Assembly (NCBI GenBank): GCA_902802105.1 | Contig: CADCKR010000001.1 | Coordinates: 1 to 64,000 of the forward strand | Origin: an uncultured Ruminococcus sp. | GTDB taxonomy: Bacteria > Bacillota > Clostridia > Oscillospirales > Acutalibacteraceae | DNA length: 64,000 nt | Direction of reading: 5' to 3' | Part shown: piece after piece, positions 42,062 to 50,252 of the stretch | Layout: each line of letters starts with the position of its first letter | Numbering within the stretch: position 1 is the stretch's first letter | The notes under the pieces: model-generated | Told to the model about the DNA's origin: nothing | Seen by the model: the letters and a program-made list of their open reading frames with translations, nothing else | Databases searched by the model: none | Position numbers and translations under genes: made by a program

Positions 42062-43078
42062 TTATTTCGCAACATAGCCGATCTTCTTCATCACCTTGTC
42101 GAGTGTGCGCTGTGAAAGCCTGAGAGCAAATTCGGCGCTCTTTCTGTACTGCTCAACAAGATAATCCTTGTTGTTGATGTAATCGTTGAATTTTTCCTGT
42201 ATCGGTCTTACCGTTTCAACAACAGCTTCACCTACTGCGGTCTTGAAATCGCCGTAGCCCTTGCCTTCAAATTCAGCCGCGATCTCATCCTCAGTCTTGC
42301 CGGTAACTGCGCTCATTATGCCGATCAGGTTGTTTATGCCGTCCTTGCCCTCGCCGACCCTTACAACAGCCTCGGAATCGGTTACTGCCCTCTTGAATTT
42401 CTTCATTATCACTTCGGGCTTATCAAGCACGGCCACCCATGCGTTCACATTTTCGTCAGACTTCGACATCTTCTTTGTGGGATCCTGCAATGACATTACC
42501 TTTGCGCCCACCTTGCCTATGTATGCATCCGGGATCTTGAAAGTATTGCCGTAAATGCCGTTAAAGCGCTCGGCTATGTTCCTGGTAAGCTCAAGGTGCT
42601 GCTTCTGGTCAATGCCGATCGGTACAAGGTCAGCCTGATAGAGCAGGATATCCGCAGCCATAAGAGAAGGATAGGTGAAAAGTCCTGCGTTTATGTTGTC
42701 GGCGTGCTTTAAGGATTTATCCTTGAACTGTGTCATTCTTGAAAGCTCACCAAACTGTGTGTAGCAGTTCAGCACCCATGCTAACTCTGCGTGTGTGTGA
42801 ACATGGCTCTGTATAAAAAACGGACTTTTATCGGGGTCGATACCGCAGGCAAGAAACAGCGCATAAGCATTGAGTATGTTCTGACGGAACGCCTTCGGGT
42901 CCTGACGGACGGTTATAGCGTGAAGGTCTGCAACAGCATAGATACAGTTGTATTCATCCTGGAGCTTTACCCAGTTGCGCAGTGCGCCGAGATAGTTGCC
43001 GAGAGTTATCGTTCCGCTCGGCTGTATAGCACTGAATATTACCTTTTTCTTTTCTTTGTTTTCAGCTGTTTCTGACAT
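42062..43078 (-). CDS. trpS: Tryptophanyl-tRNA synthetase
   Basis: This 338-residue class I synthetase has the HIGH-equivalent PSGTITLGNYLG near residue 20 and the KMSKS motif (KKMSKSDEN) near 195. The Trp pocket and dimer blocks ADLHAITVRQD, LMAADILLYQADLVPIG and DQKQHLELTRNIAERFN are all present. Its ATG overlaps the stop of the upstream aminotransferase by one base (ATGA arrangement), so translation is coupled. No T-box leader was seen. The C-terminal half lies before repeat family B copy 3. Confidence 0.96.
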   Translation of the reverse strand: MSETAENKEKKKVIFSAIQPSGTITLGNYLGALRNWVKLQDEYNCIYAVADLHAITVRQDPKAFRQNILNAYALFLACGIDPDKSPFFIQSHVHTHAELAWVLNCYTQFGELSRMTQFKDKSLKHADNINAGLFTYPSLMAADILLYQADLVPIGIDQKQHLELTRNIAERFNGIYGNTFKIPDAYIGKVGAKVMSLQDPTKKMSKSDENVNAWVAVLDKPEVIMKKFKRAVTDSEAVVRVGEGKDGINNLIGIMSAVTGKTEDEIAAEFEGKGYGDFKTAVGEAVVETVRPIQEKFNDYINNKDYLVEQYRKSAEFALRLSQRTLDKVMKKIGYVAK

Positions 43079-44268
43079 CAGAGTATCTCCTTTGCAAGTT
43101 CACCAAGTATTTTTATTCCCTTTTCAAGCTGCTCATCCGTTGGTGTTGAGAAGTTTATCCTGAAAGAGCTGCACTGCTCGCCTTCATCTGTAAGGAAAGC
43201 ATTTCCGGGAACAACGCACACCTTCCTGAGCACTGCCTGCTTGCAGAAATCAAGCATATCCGCGCCGCCGGGCAGCCTGCACCAAATGAAGAGACCGCCC
43301 TCTATGGGCTGATATGTTATCTTGTTAGGCACAAGATATTTGTCCAGAAGCTCCATACAGAATGCAGCCTTCTTGCGGTAGATCTCACGAAGACCTTTCA
43401 GGTGTCCGGCAAAATCGTACTCTGTCATAAATCTGTGAGCGACCATCTGCGCCCATGTGTTGGTGTGAACGTCTTCGCCCTGCTTGCATACTACCATTTT
43501 TGCGACAACGGGCTTCGGAGCGATAACGTAGCCAAGACGCATACCCGGTGAGAGTATCTTTGAGAAGGAGCCTGCATAAACAACTATGCCGTCCTCGTCA
43601 AATGACTTGATAGGCGCAACATTCTCTCCGCTGATGCGCAGCTCGCCATAGGGATTGTCTTCAAGTATCATAACGCCGTACTTCTTTGCAAGCTCATATA
43701 TAGCCTTTCTCTTTTCAAGGCTTGTGGTAACGCCTGAAGGATTCTGGAAATTCGATATAATATAGATGAAACGTACATTCTTTTCGTTTTTGAGCGCACT
43801 TTCAAGAGCTTCAAGGTTCATTCCGTCAGGCTCCAGCGGTATGCCGCAAAGACGCGCATTGTATGAACGGAAGGAGTTGAGCGAACCGATAAAGCTCGGA
43901 GCCTCGCAGATGACCGTGTCGCCCTCGTTTACCATAGACTTCGTGAGCAGATCCATGACCTGCTGTGCACCTGATGTTATGATAAGATCGTCAAAATCTC
44001 TGCCGACATTATATTCGTTCTTCATAAACTCTCCTACAGTCCTGCGCAGAGGAGGATATCCCTCTGTAAAACTGTACTGGAGAGCTGCCACAGGCTCCTC
44101 GTTGAGTATCTTGTTTGATATCTCGGCTATTGCCTGTATCGGAAAGGCTTCGGGCGCAGGGTTGCCTGCCGAAAGAGATACGACCGTCGGGTCAGCCGCA
44201 TACTTGAATATTTCTCTGATCGCAGACGGTTTGAGTGTTTTTACTCTGTCAGAAACGATATATTCCAT
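43078..44268 (-). CDS. PLP-dependent aminotransferase, class I/II
   Basis: This 396-residue fold-type I enzyme has LSAGNPAPEAFP at the N-terminus, SGAQQVMDLLTK, IISNFQNPSGVT and the PLP lysine in GSFSKILSPGMRLGY near residue 230. The closest functional groups are 2-aminoadipate/aromatic aminotransferases of the MocR-like clade without a DNA-binding domain. It is cotranscribed with trpS by an ATGA junction, which suggests, but does not prove, an aromatic amino acid substrate. AAAGGAAG lies before ATG 44268. The promoter is at 44304-44332. Confidence 0.88.
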   Translation of the reverse strand: MEYIVSDRVKTLKPSAIREIFKYAADPTVVSLSAGNPAPEAFPIQAIAEISNKILNEEPVAALQYSFTEGYPPLRRTVGEFMKNEYNVGRDFDDLIITSGAQQVMDLLTKSMVNEGDTVICEAPSFIGSLNSFRSYNARLCGIPLEPDGMNLEALESALKNEKNVRFIYIISNFQNPSGVTTSLEKRKAIYELAKKYGVMILEDNPYGELRISGENVAPIKSFDEDGIVVYAGSFSKILSPGMRLGYVIAPKPVVAKMVVCKQGEDVHTNTWAQMVAHRFMTEYDFAGHLKGLREIYRKKAAFCMELLDKYLVPNKITYQPIEGGLFIWCRLPGGADMLDFCKQAVLRKVCVVPGNAFLTDEGEQCSSFRINFSTPTDEQLEKGIKILGELAKEIL

Positions 44269-44303
44269 GATGATTACTTCCTTTACAGATAGATTTCCTG
44301 TTC

Positions 44304-44332
44304 ATTTTAGCACATTTGATCAAAGTGTGCAA
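44304..44332 (-). promoter_or_regulatory. Promoter of the aminotransferase-trpS operon with an overlapping palindrome
   Basis: TTGCAC (44327-44332), 17 bp and TAAAAT (44304-44309). The spacer is almost filled by TTTGATCAAA flanked by GCACA and TGTGC with one bulged base, a plausible repressor operator. Confidence 0.6.
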
Positions 44333-44382
44333 CTGTCATAAGAATATTTATTTTACTTATCCGGCAATATCTGCAAAAAATA

Positions 44383-44411
44383 TTGTAAACGGAAAAGAAT
44401 TGGTGTATAAT
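44383..44411 (+). promoter_or_regulatory. Predicted promoter of the DRE-TIM aldolase gene
   Basis: TTGTAA (44383-44388), 17 bp and TATAAT (44406-44411), about 55 bp upstream of the start codon. Confidence 0.7.
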
Positions 44412-44466
44412 TGTCAGTGCTATATCATTCGATCATCTGAATGAACACGGCAAGGAGGAATAAAAA

Positions 44467-45444
44467 ATGTTAAAAAAAGGTGAGCTTGTCTCTTTCCGAC
44501 CGGATATCAAGGTCGTAGACTGCACTCTGAGGGACGGCGGTCTTGTAAACAGCTTTTTCTTTACGGATGATTTCGTAAAGGATCTCTATCAGGCAAACAT
44601 AAAGTCCGGCATAGACTACATGGAATTCGGCTACAAGGCGTCCAAAGAGCAGTTTGACACAAGCAAGTTCGGCAAGTGGAAATTCTGCGATGATCAGGAT
44701 ATCATCGACGTTGTAGGCGACAATGACACAGGCCTGAAAATTTCAGTAATGGCAGACGTTGGCAGAACAGACTTCCGCAGGGATATCTGTGACAAGGCAA
44801 ACAGCCCTATCGACATGGTGCGTGTGGCTACTTATATCAACACCATCCCGTCTGCGCTTGAGATAGTTGAATACTGCAGCAAAAAGGGCTACGAAACCAC
44901 AATAAACATAATGGCTGTATCAAAGTCAAACGATATGGACCTTGACGATGCTCTCGAACTCATCGGCAGGAGCTGCGTTGATACTATATACATAGTAGAC
45001 AGCTACGGCTCGCTTTATCCTGAGCAGATGCGCAGGCTTGCCGAAAAATATCTGAACATTGCAGACAAATACGGCAAGAATATCGGCATCCACGCCCACA
45101 ACAATCAGCAGCTTGCATTTGCAAATACCATTGAAACACTGACTATGGGCGTCAGCTATCTTGATTCAACGGTAAGCAGTCTTGGCAGAGGCGCAGGCAA
45201 CTGCCCGACAGAGCTTCTCCTCGGCTTCCTGAAAAACCCGAAGTATCACATTTCACCGCTGCTGAAATTCATCGAGCAGCACATTACCAAGCTGAAGGAG
45301 GAGGGCTTGATCTGGGGATATGATATCCCCTATCTTTTGACAGGCCGTTTTAACCAGCACCCGAGAGATGCTATCCAGTTTATGAAGGAAGGCAGAACAG
45401 ACTACAAGGATTTCTATCATTTCCTGTACGATAAGGAAATATGA
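44467..45444 (+). CDS. DRE-TIM metallolyase-type aldolase
   Basis: This 325-residue TIM-barrel enzyme has the metal and substrate motif VVDCTLRDGG (about residue 18), and a late GIHAHNNQQLAFAN with the metal-binding HxH. The overall plan fits the HMG-CoA lyase-like/4-hydroxy-2-oxovalerate aldolase end of the superfamily. It lacks the C-terminal LeuA-dimer regulatory domain of isopropylmalate synthase, so it is unlikely to replace LeuA. AAGGAGG precedes ATG 44467. It stands alone between divergent aminotransferase-trpS and convergent mrp. Substrate not known. Confidence 0.85.
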   Translation: MLKKGELVSFRPDIKVVDCTLRDGGLVNSFFFTDDFVKDLYQANIKSGIDYMEFGYKASKEQFDTSKFGKWKFCDDQDIIDVVGDNDTGLKISVMADVGRTDFRRDICDKANSPIDMVRVATYINTIPSALEIVEYCSKKGYETTINIMAVSKSNDMDLDDALELIGRSCVDTIYIVDSYGSLYPEQMRRLAEKYLNIADKYGKNIGIHAHNNQQLAFANTIETLTMGVSYLDSTVSSLGRGAGNCPTELLLGFLKNPKYHISPLLKFIEQHITKLKEEGLIWGYDIPYLLTGRFNQHPRDAIQFMKEGRTDYKDFYHFLYDKEI

Positions 45445-45490
45445 TACATCCTGTGGCTGACGCGCCGGGCTCCGCACGGAAAACAGTTCT

Positions 45491-45541
45491 GCGCGGCAGG
45501 CTGCACGGGGGAAATTCTTCCCAAAACCGCCGAATCATGTC
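45491..45541. repeat. Fragment of repeat family A (core only)
   Basis: GCGCGGCAGGCTGCACGGGG, then GAAATTCTTCCCAAAACCGC and CGAATCATGTC match the family core. No ATCAATTTT end is present, so this is a remnant. Confidence 0.55.
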
Positions 45542-45586
45542 AAAAAAGGCCAGTGACCGACTTATCGGGATCACTGACCTTTTTGT
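45542..45586 (+). terminator. Terminator of the aldolase gene
   Basis: AAAAAAGGCCAGTGA pairs with TCACTGACCTTTTT, one mismatch in the stem. Confidence 0.75.
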
Positions 45587-45608
45587 TATCTGACAGGCCT
45601 GATATTCA

Positions 45609-45690
45609 TACTAATACCTAACAAAAAACAGACAATTTTTGCGGAAATCATCCTCGCAAACCTAAGTCTGCTTTTTATCAGGAATTAGTA
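45609..45690. repeat. Dispersed repeat family B, copy 4 (82 bp)
   Basis: The ends are TACTAATACCTAACAAAAAA and AGGAATTAGTA. Interior arms are AACAGACAATTTTTGCGG and CGCAAACCTAAGTCTG. It abuts the mrp stop codon directly, between convergent genes. Confidence 0.85.
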
Positions 45691-46527
45691 TCAGATCTTC
45701 AAAAGAGCCTCTATCTTCTTTGCTGCTTCCTCTGCTTCGGGATTCAGCACACCCTCGATCTTGCCGCTGTCACAGGCGGCAGAATTTTTTGCATCTATCG
45801 GCAGTCTGCCCAGAATATCCAGACCGTACTCCTTGGCTATCTCCTCAAGCTTGCTCTCGCCAAAGGGATAATGCTTCTTTCCGCAGTCGGGACATACAAA
45901 GCAGCTCATGTTCTCGATTATGCCAAGTATCGGAATGTTCATCATCTGAGCCATCTTTACAGCCTTCTCAACGATCATCGACACAAGCTCCTGCGGAGAA
46001 GTCACAATTATAATGCCGTCCAGCGGCAATGACTGGAATATCGTCAGCGGCACGTCACCTGTTCCGGGCGGCATATCCACGAACATATAGTCAACATCAT
46101 TCCAGTATACCTCAGACCAGAACTGCTTTACCGTTCCGGCAAGTATCGGGCCTCTCCAGATCACCGGATCGCTCTCGTTTTCAAGCAGCAGGTTTACTGA
46201 CATGATGTCGATTCCCGAATGTGTGGTCACGGGAAGTATTCCCTTTTCTGAGCCGAAAGCCTTTTCCTTGTTTATACCGAAAGCCTTTGGTATTGAGGGG
46301 CCTGTAAGGTCTGCATCGAGTATCGCAGCATGATATCCCATCCTGCTGAACATTACAGCCATGAGTGAGGTAACTGTCGATTTGCCGACACCTCCCTTGC
46401 CGCTTACAACACCAATAACCTTTTTAACTGAGCTGTACTGGTTCAGCTTCTCTGTCAGATCCTGCGGTTCGTTCCTTGAAGAACAGTTCTCTCCGCAGGT
46501 CGAACAATCGTGTGTACATTCCGCCAT
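45691..46527 (-). CDS. Mrp/NBP35-family Fe-S cluster carrier ATPase
   Basis: The 278-residue P-loop ATPase has the deviant Walker A GVVSGKGGVGKSTVTSL near residue 40 and MPPGTGDVPL. The N-terminus carries a cysteine cluster CTHDCSTCGENC like eukaryotic NBP35, and a late CFVCPDCG supplies the CxxC at the dimer interface for a bridging 4Fe-4S cluster. ATG 46527 has AAAGGAG upstream. Members carry Fe-S clusters to apo-proteins; this genome needs many (Rnf, IOR, LeuC, ThiC). The gene ends exactly at repeat family B copy 4. Confidence 0.93.
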   Translation of the reverse strand: MAECTHDCSTCGENCSSRNEPQDLTEKLNQYSSVKKVIGVVSGKGGVGKSTVTSLMAVMFSRMGYHAAILDADLTGPSIPKAFGINKEKAFGSEKGILPVTTHSGIDIMSVNLLLENESDPVIWRGPILAGTVKQFWSEVYWNDVDYMFVDMPPGTGDVPLTIFQSLPLDGIIIVTSPQELVSMIVEKAVKMAQMMNIPILGIIENMSCFVCPDCGKKHYPFGESKLEEIAKEYGLDILGRLPIDAKNSAACDSGKIEGVLNPEAEEAAKKIEALLKI

Positions 46528-46619
46528 TTGTTTTATCTCCTTTGTGGTTATTATTTTATCAGGGCTCTGCCCTGGATCCCGAAACATCTCTGCCGCCGGA
46601 CGCTTCTCCTGCAGGTTTA

Positions 46620-47243
46620 TCAGATATCTCCGGCTTCTTCGCTTGCTTCGGCTGCGTCATCGGCATCGTTGTCGTCATATTCCGCTTCTTCGCTTGCTTC
46701 GGCTGCATCACCGGCATCGTTGTCGTCATATTCCGCTTCTTCGCTTGCTTCGGCTGCGTCATCGGCATCGTTGTCGTCATATTTCGCTTCTTCGCTTGCT
46801 GCCTGTGCTTCTGCATCTGCTGTCTTGTCAGAGCCGCCCTCACTGCGGTCAAGCTCATAGCCGCTGAGAAATGTATAGAGTATGCCATAGCCTAATATCA
46901 CTCCTGCTATGCCTGTAACCTCACCGCGTGACGCAAGCTGCTCATGCAGCGGCATTCCGCTTACAGCAGAAGCCAATACAACGAACAGTGCCGGCAGCAC
47001 CATAATTATGAGCGTTGCCGCAGAAAACCTGAAAACCTGCCTGCCGTCACCTACTCTGGTAGCATAGAAAAGAAGTCCGCCGAAAATCGCAAACACTAAC
47101 GATACAAGCAGTATCCTTGCTGTTTCATTCTGTGAAAAGGAATCGTTTATCATTCCAAGAAAAAATGATGAACATACCATAAAAGCCGTCACAAGAAACG
47201 CAGAAAAGATAAGGTTCATCACTTCGTTTTTGCTTTTCTTCAT
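46620..47243 (-). CDS. Four-helix membrane protein with an acidic tandem-repeat tail
   Basis: The 207-residue protein has about four membrane helices (about 10-30, 42-60, 72-95 and 108-127) and a cytoplasmic-type acidic tail (132-207). The tail holds three 17-residue repeats of YDDNDADDAAEASEEAE, encoded by 51-bp direct repeats (46631-46783). I do not recognise the membrane domain. A tail this acidic could bind cations or a basic partner. It is 111 nt after prmA on the same strand, and mrp follows 92 nt later. Confidence 0.7.
   Translation of the reverse strand: MKKSKNEVMNLIFSAFLVTAFMVCSSFFLGMINDSFSQNETARILLVSLVFAIFGGLLFYATRVGDGRQVFRFSAATLIIMVLPALFVVLASAVSGMPLHEQLASRGEVTGIAGVILGYGILYTFLSGYELDRSEGGSDKTADAEAQAASEEAKYDDNDADDAAEASEEAEYDDNDAGDAAEASEEAEYDDNDADDAAEASEEAGDI
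46631..46800 (-). repeat. 51-bp in-frame tandem repeat (three copies plus a partial)
   Basis: Units start at 46631, 46682 and 46733 and differ at a few positions only; a partial fourth unit ends about 46800. The unit length is a multiple of three, so copy-number change would keep the reading frame. Confidence 0.85.
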
Positions 47244-47354
47244 AGATCATTGTCCTCCGGATAATTTATTATTCATTTTCGCTGTCAAAAATCAAGACAG
47301 CATAGCTATTATTTTATCATGTCAGGACAAATTATAATTCCTATAAAGAAATTA

Positions 47355-48275
47355 TCATGCTTTTTTCCTTGCTGCAAGGCAAAGCCATCCCTTTTCTTCA
47401 TATCTGTCAATTATTTCAAGGCTTTCCGGCAGCCCGCGCAGCACATCATCAACACGCATATCAATTATACCGCTCATAATGTAGACTGTATTTTCATCCA
47501 TGAATTTTTCGATATCGCCCGAAAGCATGATTATCGCATCGGCAACAATATTTGCAGTTATAATATCGTACTTGCCCTGAGCCTTCTCCGCAAGATTCCC
47601 GTGAATGCCTGTATATCTGTCGGCCACGTTGTTTCTCTCTGCGTTTTCCTTTGAGGACTTGACAGCAAGCTCGTCAATATCTATCCCGGTAGCGCTGCCC
47701 GCGCCAAGAAGAAGCGCCGCAACAGACAGAATGCCGCTGCCGCAGCCTACATCAAGCATCCTTGCGCCCTTAAAGGTGTATTTTTCAAGTGCTTCAAGGC
47801 AAAGCCTTGTAGTTTCGTGAGTACCCGAACCAAAGGCGAGACCCGGCTCCAGATTGAGCACGATCCTGCCCTCCGGATCGTAATCATCCCTCCAGACAGG
47901 TCTTATAAGAAGCTTCCTGCCTATCTTGATAGGATTGAAATATTTCTTCCAGTTTTCAAGGCAGCCCTCAACATCGCACTTGTCGGCGATTATTTTATGC
48001 TCTATGCCCTCTGCATTAAGCCTTTCACGGATAAACGACACCGCCTCTGCGGGATTATCCGCAGGACTGATATATATGTGTATTTTTCCCTTGGTTCTGT
48101 CCTGCTTCAAAAGCTCCTCGTCTATCATGTCGATCTTGGCTATCTCCATTACCTCGTCCTCAAGCATTGAATAATCCTCGATGTAGATGCCGTATGGCAC
48201 AGTCATCTGCGCAATATTCCCTGCCGTGTCGATATCTGGAGTATTGACCTCTACAATTATTTCCGTCCAATCCAT
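47355..48275 (-). CDS. prmA: Ribosomal protein L11 methyltransferase
   Basis: The 306-residue SAM-dependent methyltransferase trimethylates ribosomal protein L11. The N-terminal substrate-recognition domain has MDWTEIIVEVNTPDID, and the catalytic domain has FGSGTHETTRLCLEAL and the SAM motif MLDVGCGSGILSVAALLLGA near residue 172, then ANIVADAIIMLS (the NPPY-like region). It follows the small membrane protein gene by 4 nt. Its length matches the family. Confidence 0.95.
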   Translation of the reverse strand: MDWTEIIVEVNTPDIDTAGNIAQMTVPYGIYIEDYSMLEDEVMEIAKIDMIDEELLKQDRTKGKIHIYISPADNPAEAVSFIRERLNAEGIEHKIIADKCDVEGCLENWKKYFNPIKIGRKLLIRPVWRDDYDPEGRIVLNLEPGLAFGSGTHETTRLCLEALEKYTFKGARMLDVGCGSGILSVAALLLGAGSATGIDIDELAVKSSKENAERNNVADRYTGIHGNLAEKAQGKYDIITANIVADAIIMLSGDIEKFMDENTVYIMSGIIDMRVDDVLRGLPESLEIIDRYEEKGWLCLAARKKA

Positions 48276-48279
48276 ATAA

Positions 48280-48573
48280 TTATTCCTTTCCTGTTTCCTC
48301 TGTTTTTTCAGCTGCTCCGTCAGCCTTTACTTCCTCTGCCGATGCAGGTATGAGCTTATCCTTTTTCTTGGGACCGCCCTTGAAGGTTCTGTTCTTTGAA
48401 CTGTCTATGCCGGCTATTTTCGGGCTGAACCATCTGCCGCTCGTACTGTTGTTGCTGCCTATCTTACAGTCGTGGAACTCTACCCCGCCCTTAACGGGTG
48501 ACAAAATGAATCCTACTGCTGCTCCTGCAAGAAAAGCCGCTGCTGCTGCGAAAAACATAGTTGACTTGCTCAT
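48280..48573 (-). CDS. Small membrane-anchored protein of unknown function
   Basis: The 97-residue protein has an Ala/Gly-rich N-terminal membrane helix (FFAAAAAFLAGAAVGFILSP, residues about 7-26), a middle segment with FHDCKIGSNNS and NRTFKGG, and a K/E/A-rich tail. It is encoded between tcdA and prmA with gaps of 27 and 4 nt, so it is part of that operon. Not recognised; the pattern suggests a membrane-tethered regulatory or structural peptide. Confidence 0.65.
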   Translation of the reverse strand: MSKSTMFFAAAAAFLAGAAVGFILSPVKGGVEFHDCKIGSNNSTSGRWFSPKIAGIDSSKNRTFKGGPKKKDKLIPASAEEVKADGAAEKTEETGKE

Positions 48574-48600
48574 GAATATTACCTCCGTTTTGAATCTCTG

Positions 48601-49317
48601 TCATATTTTATTTTCTGAAATATCACGTATCACCTTTGATGCGATTATCAGACCGACTACGGACGGCACACAGGCATAGCTTGCCGGAACAGCCTTGCCG
48701 GAGACTTCATCCGTTACCGGCGCCGAAGGCTTCCGGGGCTCTTCTTTTGAGTACACCACCGCAAGCTTTTTTATGCCTCTTGCTTTCAGCTCACGCCGCA
48801 TGACTCTTGCCAGCGGGCATACAGAGGTGCTGTAAATATCCGCTATCTCAAATCGGGTCGGATCAAGCTTATTGCCTGCTCCCATTGATGATATCACCGG
48901 AACTCCCGCCCTTTCTGCCCTGACTATCAGCTCTGTTTTTGCGCTTACAGTGTCCACTGCATCAACAACATAGTCATACTGCGAAAAATCAAAGCTGTCT
49001 GCGTTTTCAGGAGTATAAAAGGTATTATAGATATGCACCTTTATATCCGGATTTATATCCCTTACCCTGAGTGCGGCCGCATCAGCCTTGTACATCCCGA
49101 CAGTAGAACCAAGTGCGATTATCTGCCTGTTGATATTGCTGACGCTTACCACGTCACGGTCAATAAGGTCAAGCTCGCCCACGCCGCTTCGTGCAAGAGC
49201 CTCAACTACATATCCTCCGACACCTCCGATGCCGAAAACAGCCACTCTTGCATCCGCAAGCCTTTTTAATCCGTCCGTTCCGATAAGCAGTTCAGTCCTT
49301 GAAAATCTTTCGTCCAT
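48601..49317 (-). CDS. tcdA: tRNA threonylcarbamoyladenosine dehydratase
   Basis: This 238-residue ThiF/E1-like enzyme cyclises t6A to ct6A. It has the ATP motif FGIGGVGGYVVEALARSG near residue 30 and DVVSVSNINRQIIAL. The C-terminal VPSVVGLIIASKVIRDI matches TcdA. It acts after the TsaD reaction encoded at 26156. Promoter at 49348-49376. In the absence of ThiS and ThiG here, ThiF function is less likely. Confidence 0.9.
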   Translation of the reverse strand: MDERFSRTELLIGTDGLKRLADARVAVFGIGGVGGYVVEALARSGVGELDLIDRDVVSVSNINRQIIALGSTVGMYKADAAALRVRDINPDIKVHIYNTFYTPENADSFDFSQYDYVVDAVDTVSAKTELIVRAERAGVPVISSMGAGNKLDPTRFEIADIYSTSVCPLARVMRRELKARGIKKLAVVYSKEEPRKPSAPVTDEVSGKAVPASYACVPSVVGLIIASKVIRDISENKI

Positions 49318-49347
49318 GATACTTCACTCCATTTTGCTGCTATGTTA

Positions 49348-49376
49348 ATGTTAGCACAAAATATCTCTGAGGTCAA
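49348..49376 (-). promoter_or_regulatory. Predicted promoter of the tcdA operon
   Basis: TTGACC (49371-49376), 17 bp and TAACAT (49348-49353), about 30 bp upstream of tcdA. Confidence 0.65.
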
Positions 49377-49397
49377 CCGTCTGAGAAACTGTCCAAA

Positions 49398-49541
49398 GGA
49401 AATCAATTTTGCGCCGGCAAGTTACACGGGGTTCCCTTCCTGAAACCGCTGAATTTTGATAATGGGCACGGGTGTTCAAAAGCTCCCGCTCCGCTTTCGG
49501 CTGGACTTTCATTTGAAAGTTCCCGGCGAAAATTGATTTCC
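49398..49541. repeat. Dispersed repeat family A, copy 4 (144 bp)
   Basis: The ends GGAAATCAATTTTGCGCCGG and CGGCGAAAATTGATTTCC are clear inverted repeats. The core CACGGGGTTCCCTTCCTGAA, then ACCGCTGAATTTTGATAATG is shared. It lies between divergent tcdA and gtrA promoters. Confidence 0.8.
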
Positions 49542-49562
49542 GTGAAAAGCCGCTATATTTTA

Positions 49563-49591
49563 TTGACAATTCCGGCTATTTGCATTAAAAT
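49563..49591 (+). promoter_or_regulatory. Predicted gtrA promoter
   Basis: TTGACA (49563-49568), 17 bp and TAAAAT (49586-49591), about 45 bp before the gtrA start. Confidence 0.75.
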
Positions 49592-49634
49592 GTTATTTGT
49601 ATATTTGTGTTCATACGCAAGAGGAGTGTTGATA

Positions 49635-50168
49635 ATGAAGATAAAGGATTGGTTTATCGGTGATACAAGCAAAACATCCGTACAGTTTTTCAGGAGCCTT
49701 TTTGTAGGCGGCATCGCAACGATCGCGGATATGGTCATTATGATACTCATCCGTGAGCTTCTTCATGTACCTGAGGGCGTTGCCGCAGTGTTCGGCTTCA
49801 TCGTCGGACTTGCCGTGAATTATATAGTATCCACCTACTGGGTCTTTGCCAAGGCAAAGGTCAAAAACCGCATAATCGACTTTATCGGCTTTGCCGTGAT
49901 AGGAATAATCGGTCTCGGACTGACACAGCTCATCATAGAACCATTTTCTACGCTCGGAATGTTCGGCACAGGCTGGTTTGTTCAGTGGCAGATCTTCGGC
50001 GGACTGCTGCCGGCGGATAAGTATTATATTGTAGGAAAGGTGCTTGCCGTTGTCATAGTATATATGTGGAATTTCTTTGCCCGCAAGTTCATACTTTATC
50101 GTAAAGTCGAGGAAAAGGACAAGCCTGCCAAAAATGAGGAAACAGAAAAAACAGATACCGTCAGATAA
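49635..50168 (+). CDS. GtrA-family membrane protein
   Basis: The 177-residue protein has four membrane helices typical of GtrA. Features are QFFRSLFVGGIATIADMVIM in helix 1 and GLAVNYIVSTYWVF in helix 2, with the conserved C-terminal WNFFARKFILYR. GtrA proteins are thought to move polyprenyl-linked sugars across the membrane. ATG 49635 has GAGGAG 8 nt upstream. It is followed by an FAD oxidoreductase and a GT39-like membrane protein, so the three likely form an envelope glycosylation operon. Confidence 0.88.
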   Translation: MKIKDWFIGDTSKTSVQFFRSLFVGGIATIADMVIMILIRELLHVPEGVAAVFGFIVGLAVNYIVSTYWVFAKAKVKNRIIDFIGFAVIGIIGLGLTQLIIEPFSTLGMFGTGWFVQWQIFGGLLPADKYYIVGKVLAVVIVYMWNFFARKFILYRKVEEKDKPAKNEETEKTDTVR

Positions 50169-50252
50169 AACCGGTGAGCATCCCTTTATCTGCCGCATAA
50201 AGCAGCAATAGTATAATACACATCAGACGATCTCACAGAGAGGATAAATAAA

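Noticed and set aside
46631..46800. Regular direct repeats that might be a CRISPR array
   Set aside because: Units are contiguous with no spacers, are 51 bp, and encode in-frame acidic residues of a membrane protein.
48601..49317. ThiF (thiazole adenylyltransferase) instead of TcdA
   Set aside because: No ThiS or ThiG nearby; its C-terminal motifs fit TcdA, and TsaD supplies the substrate modification.
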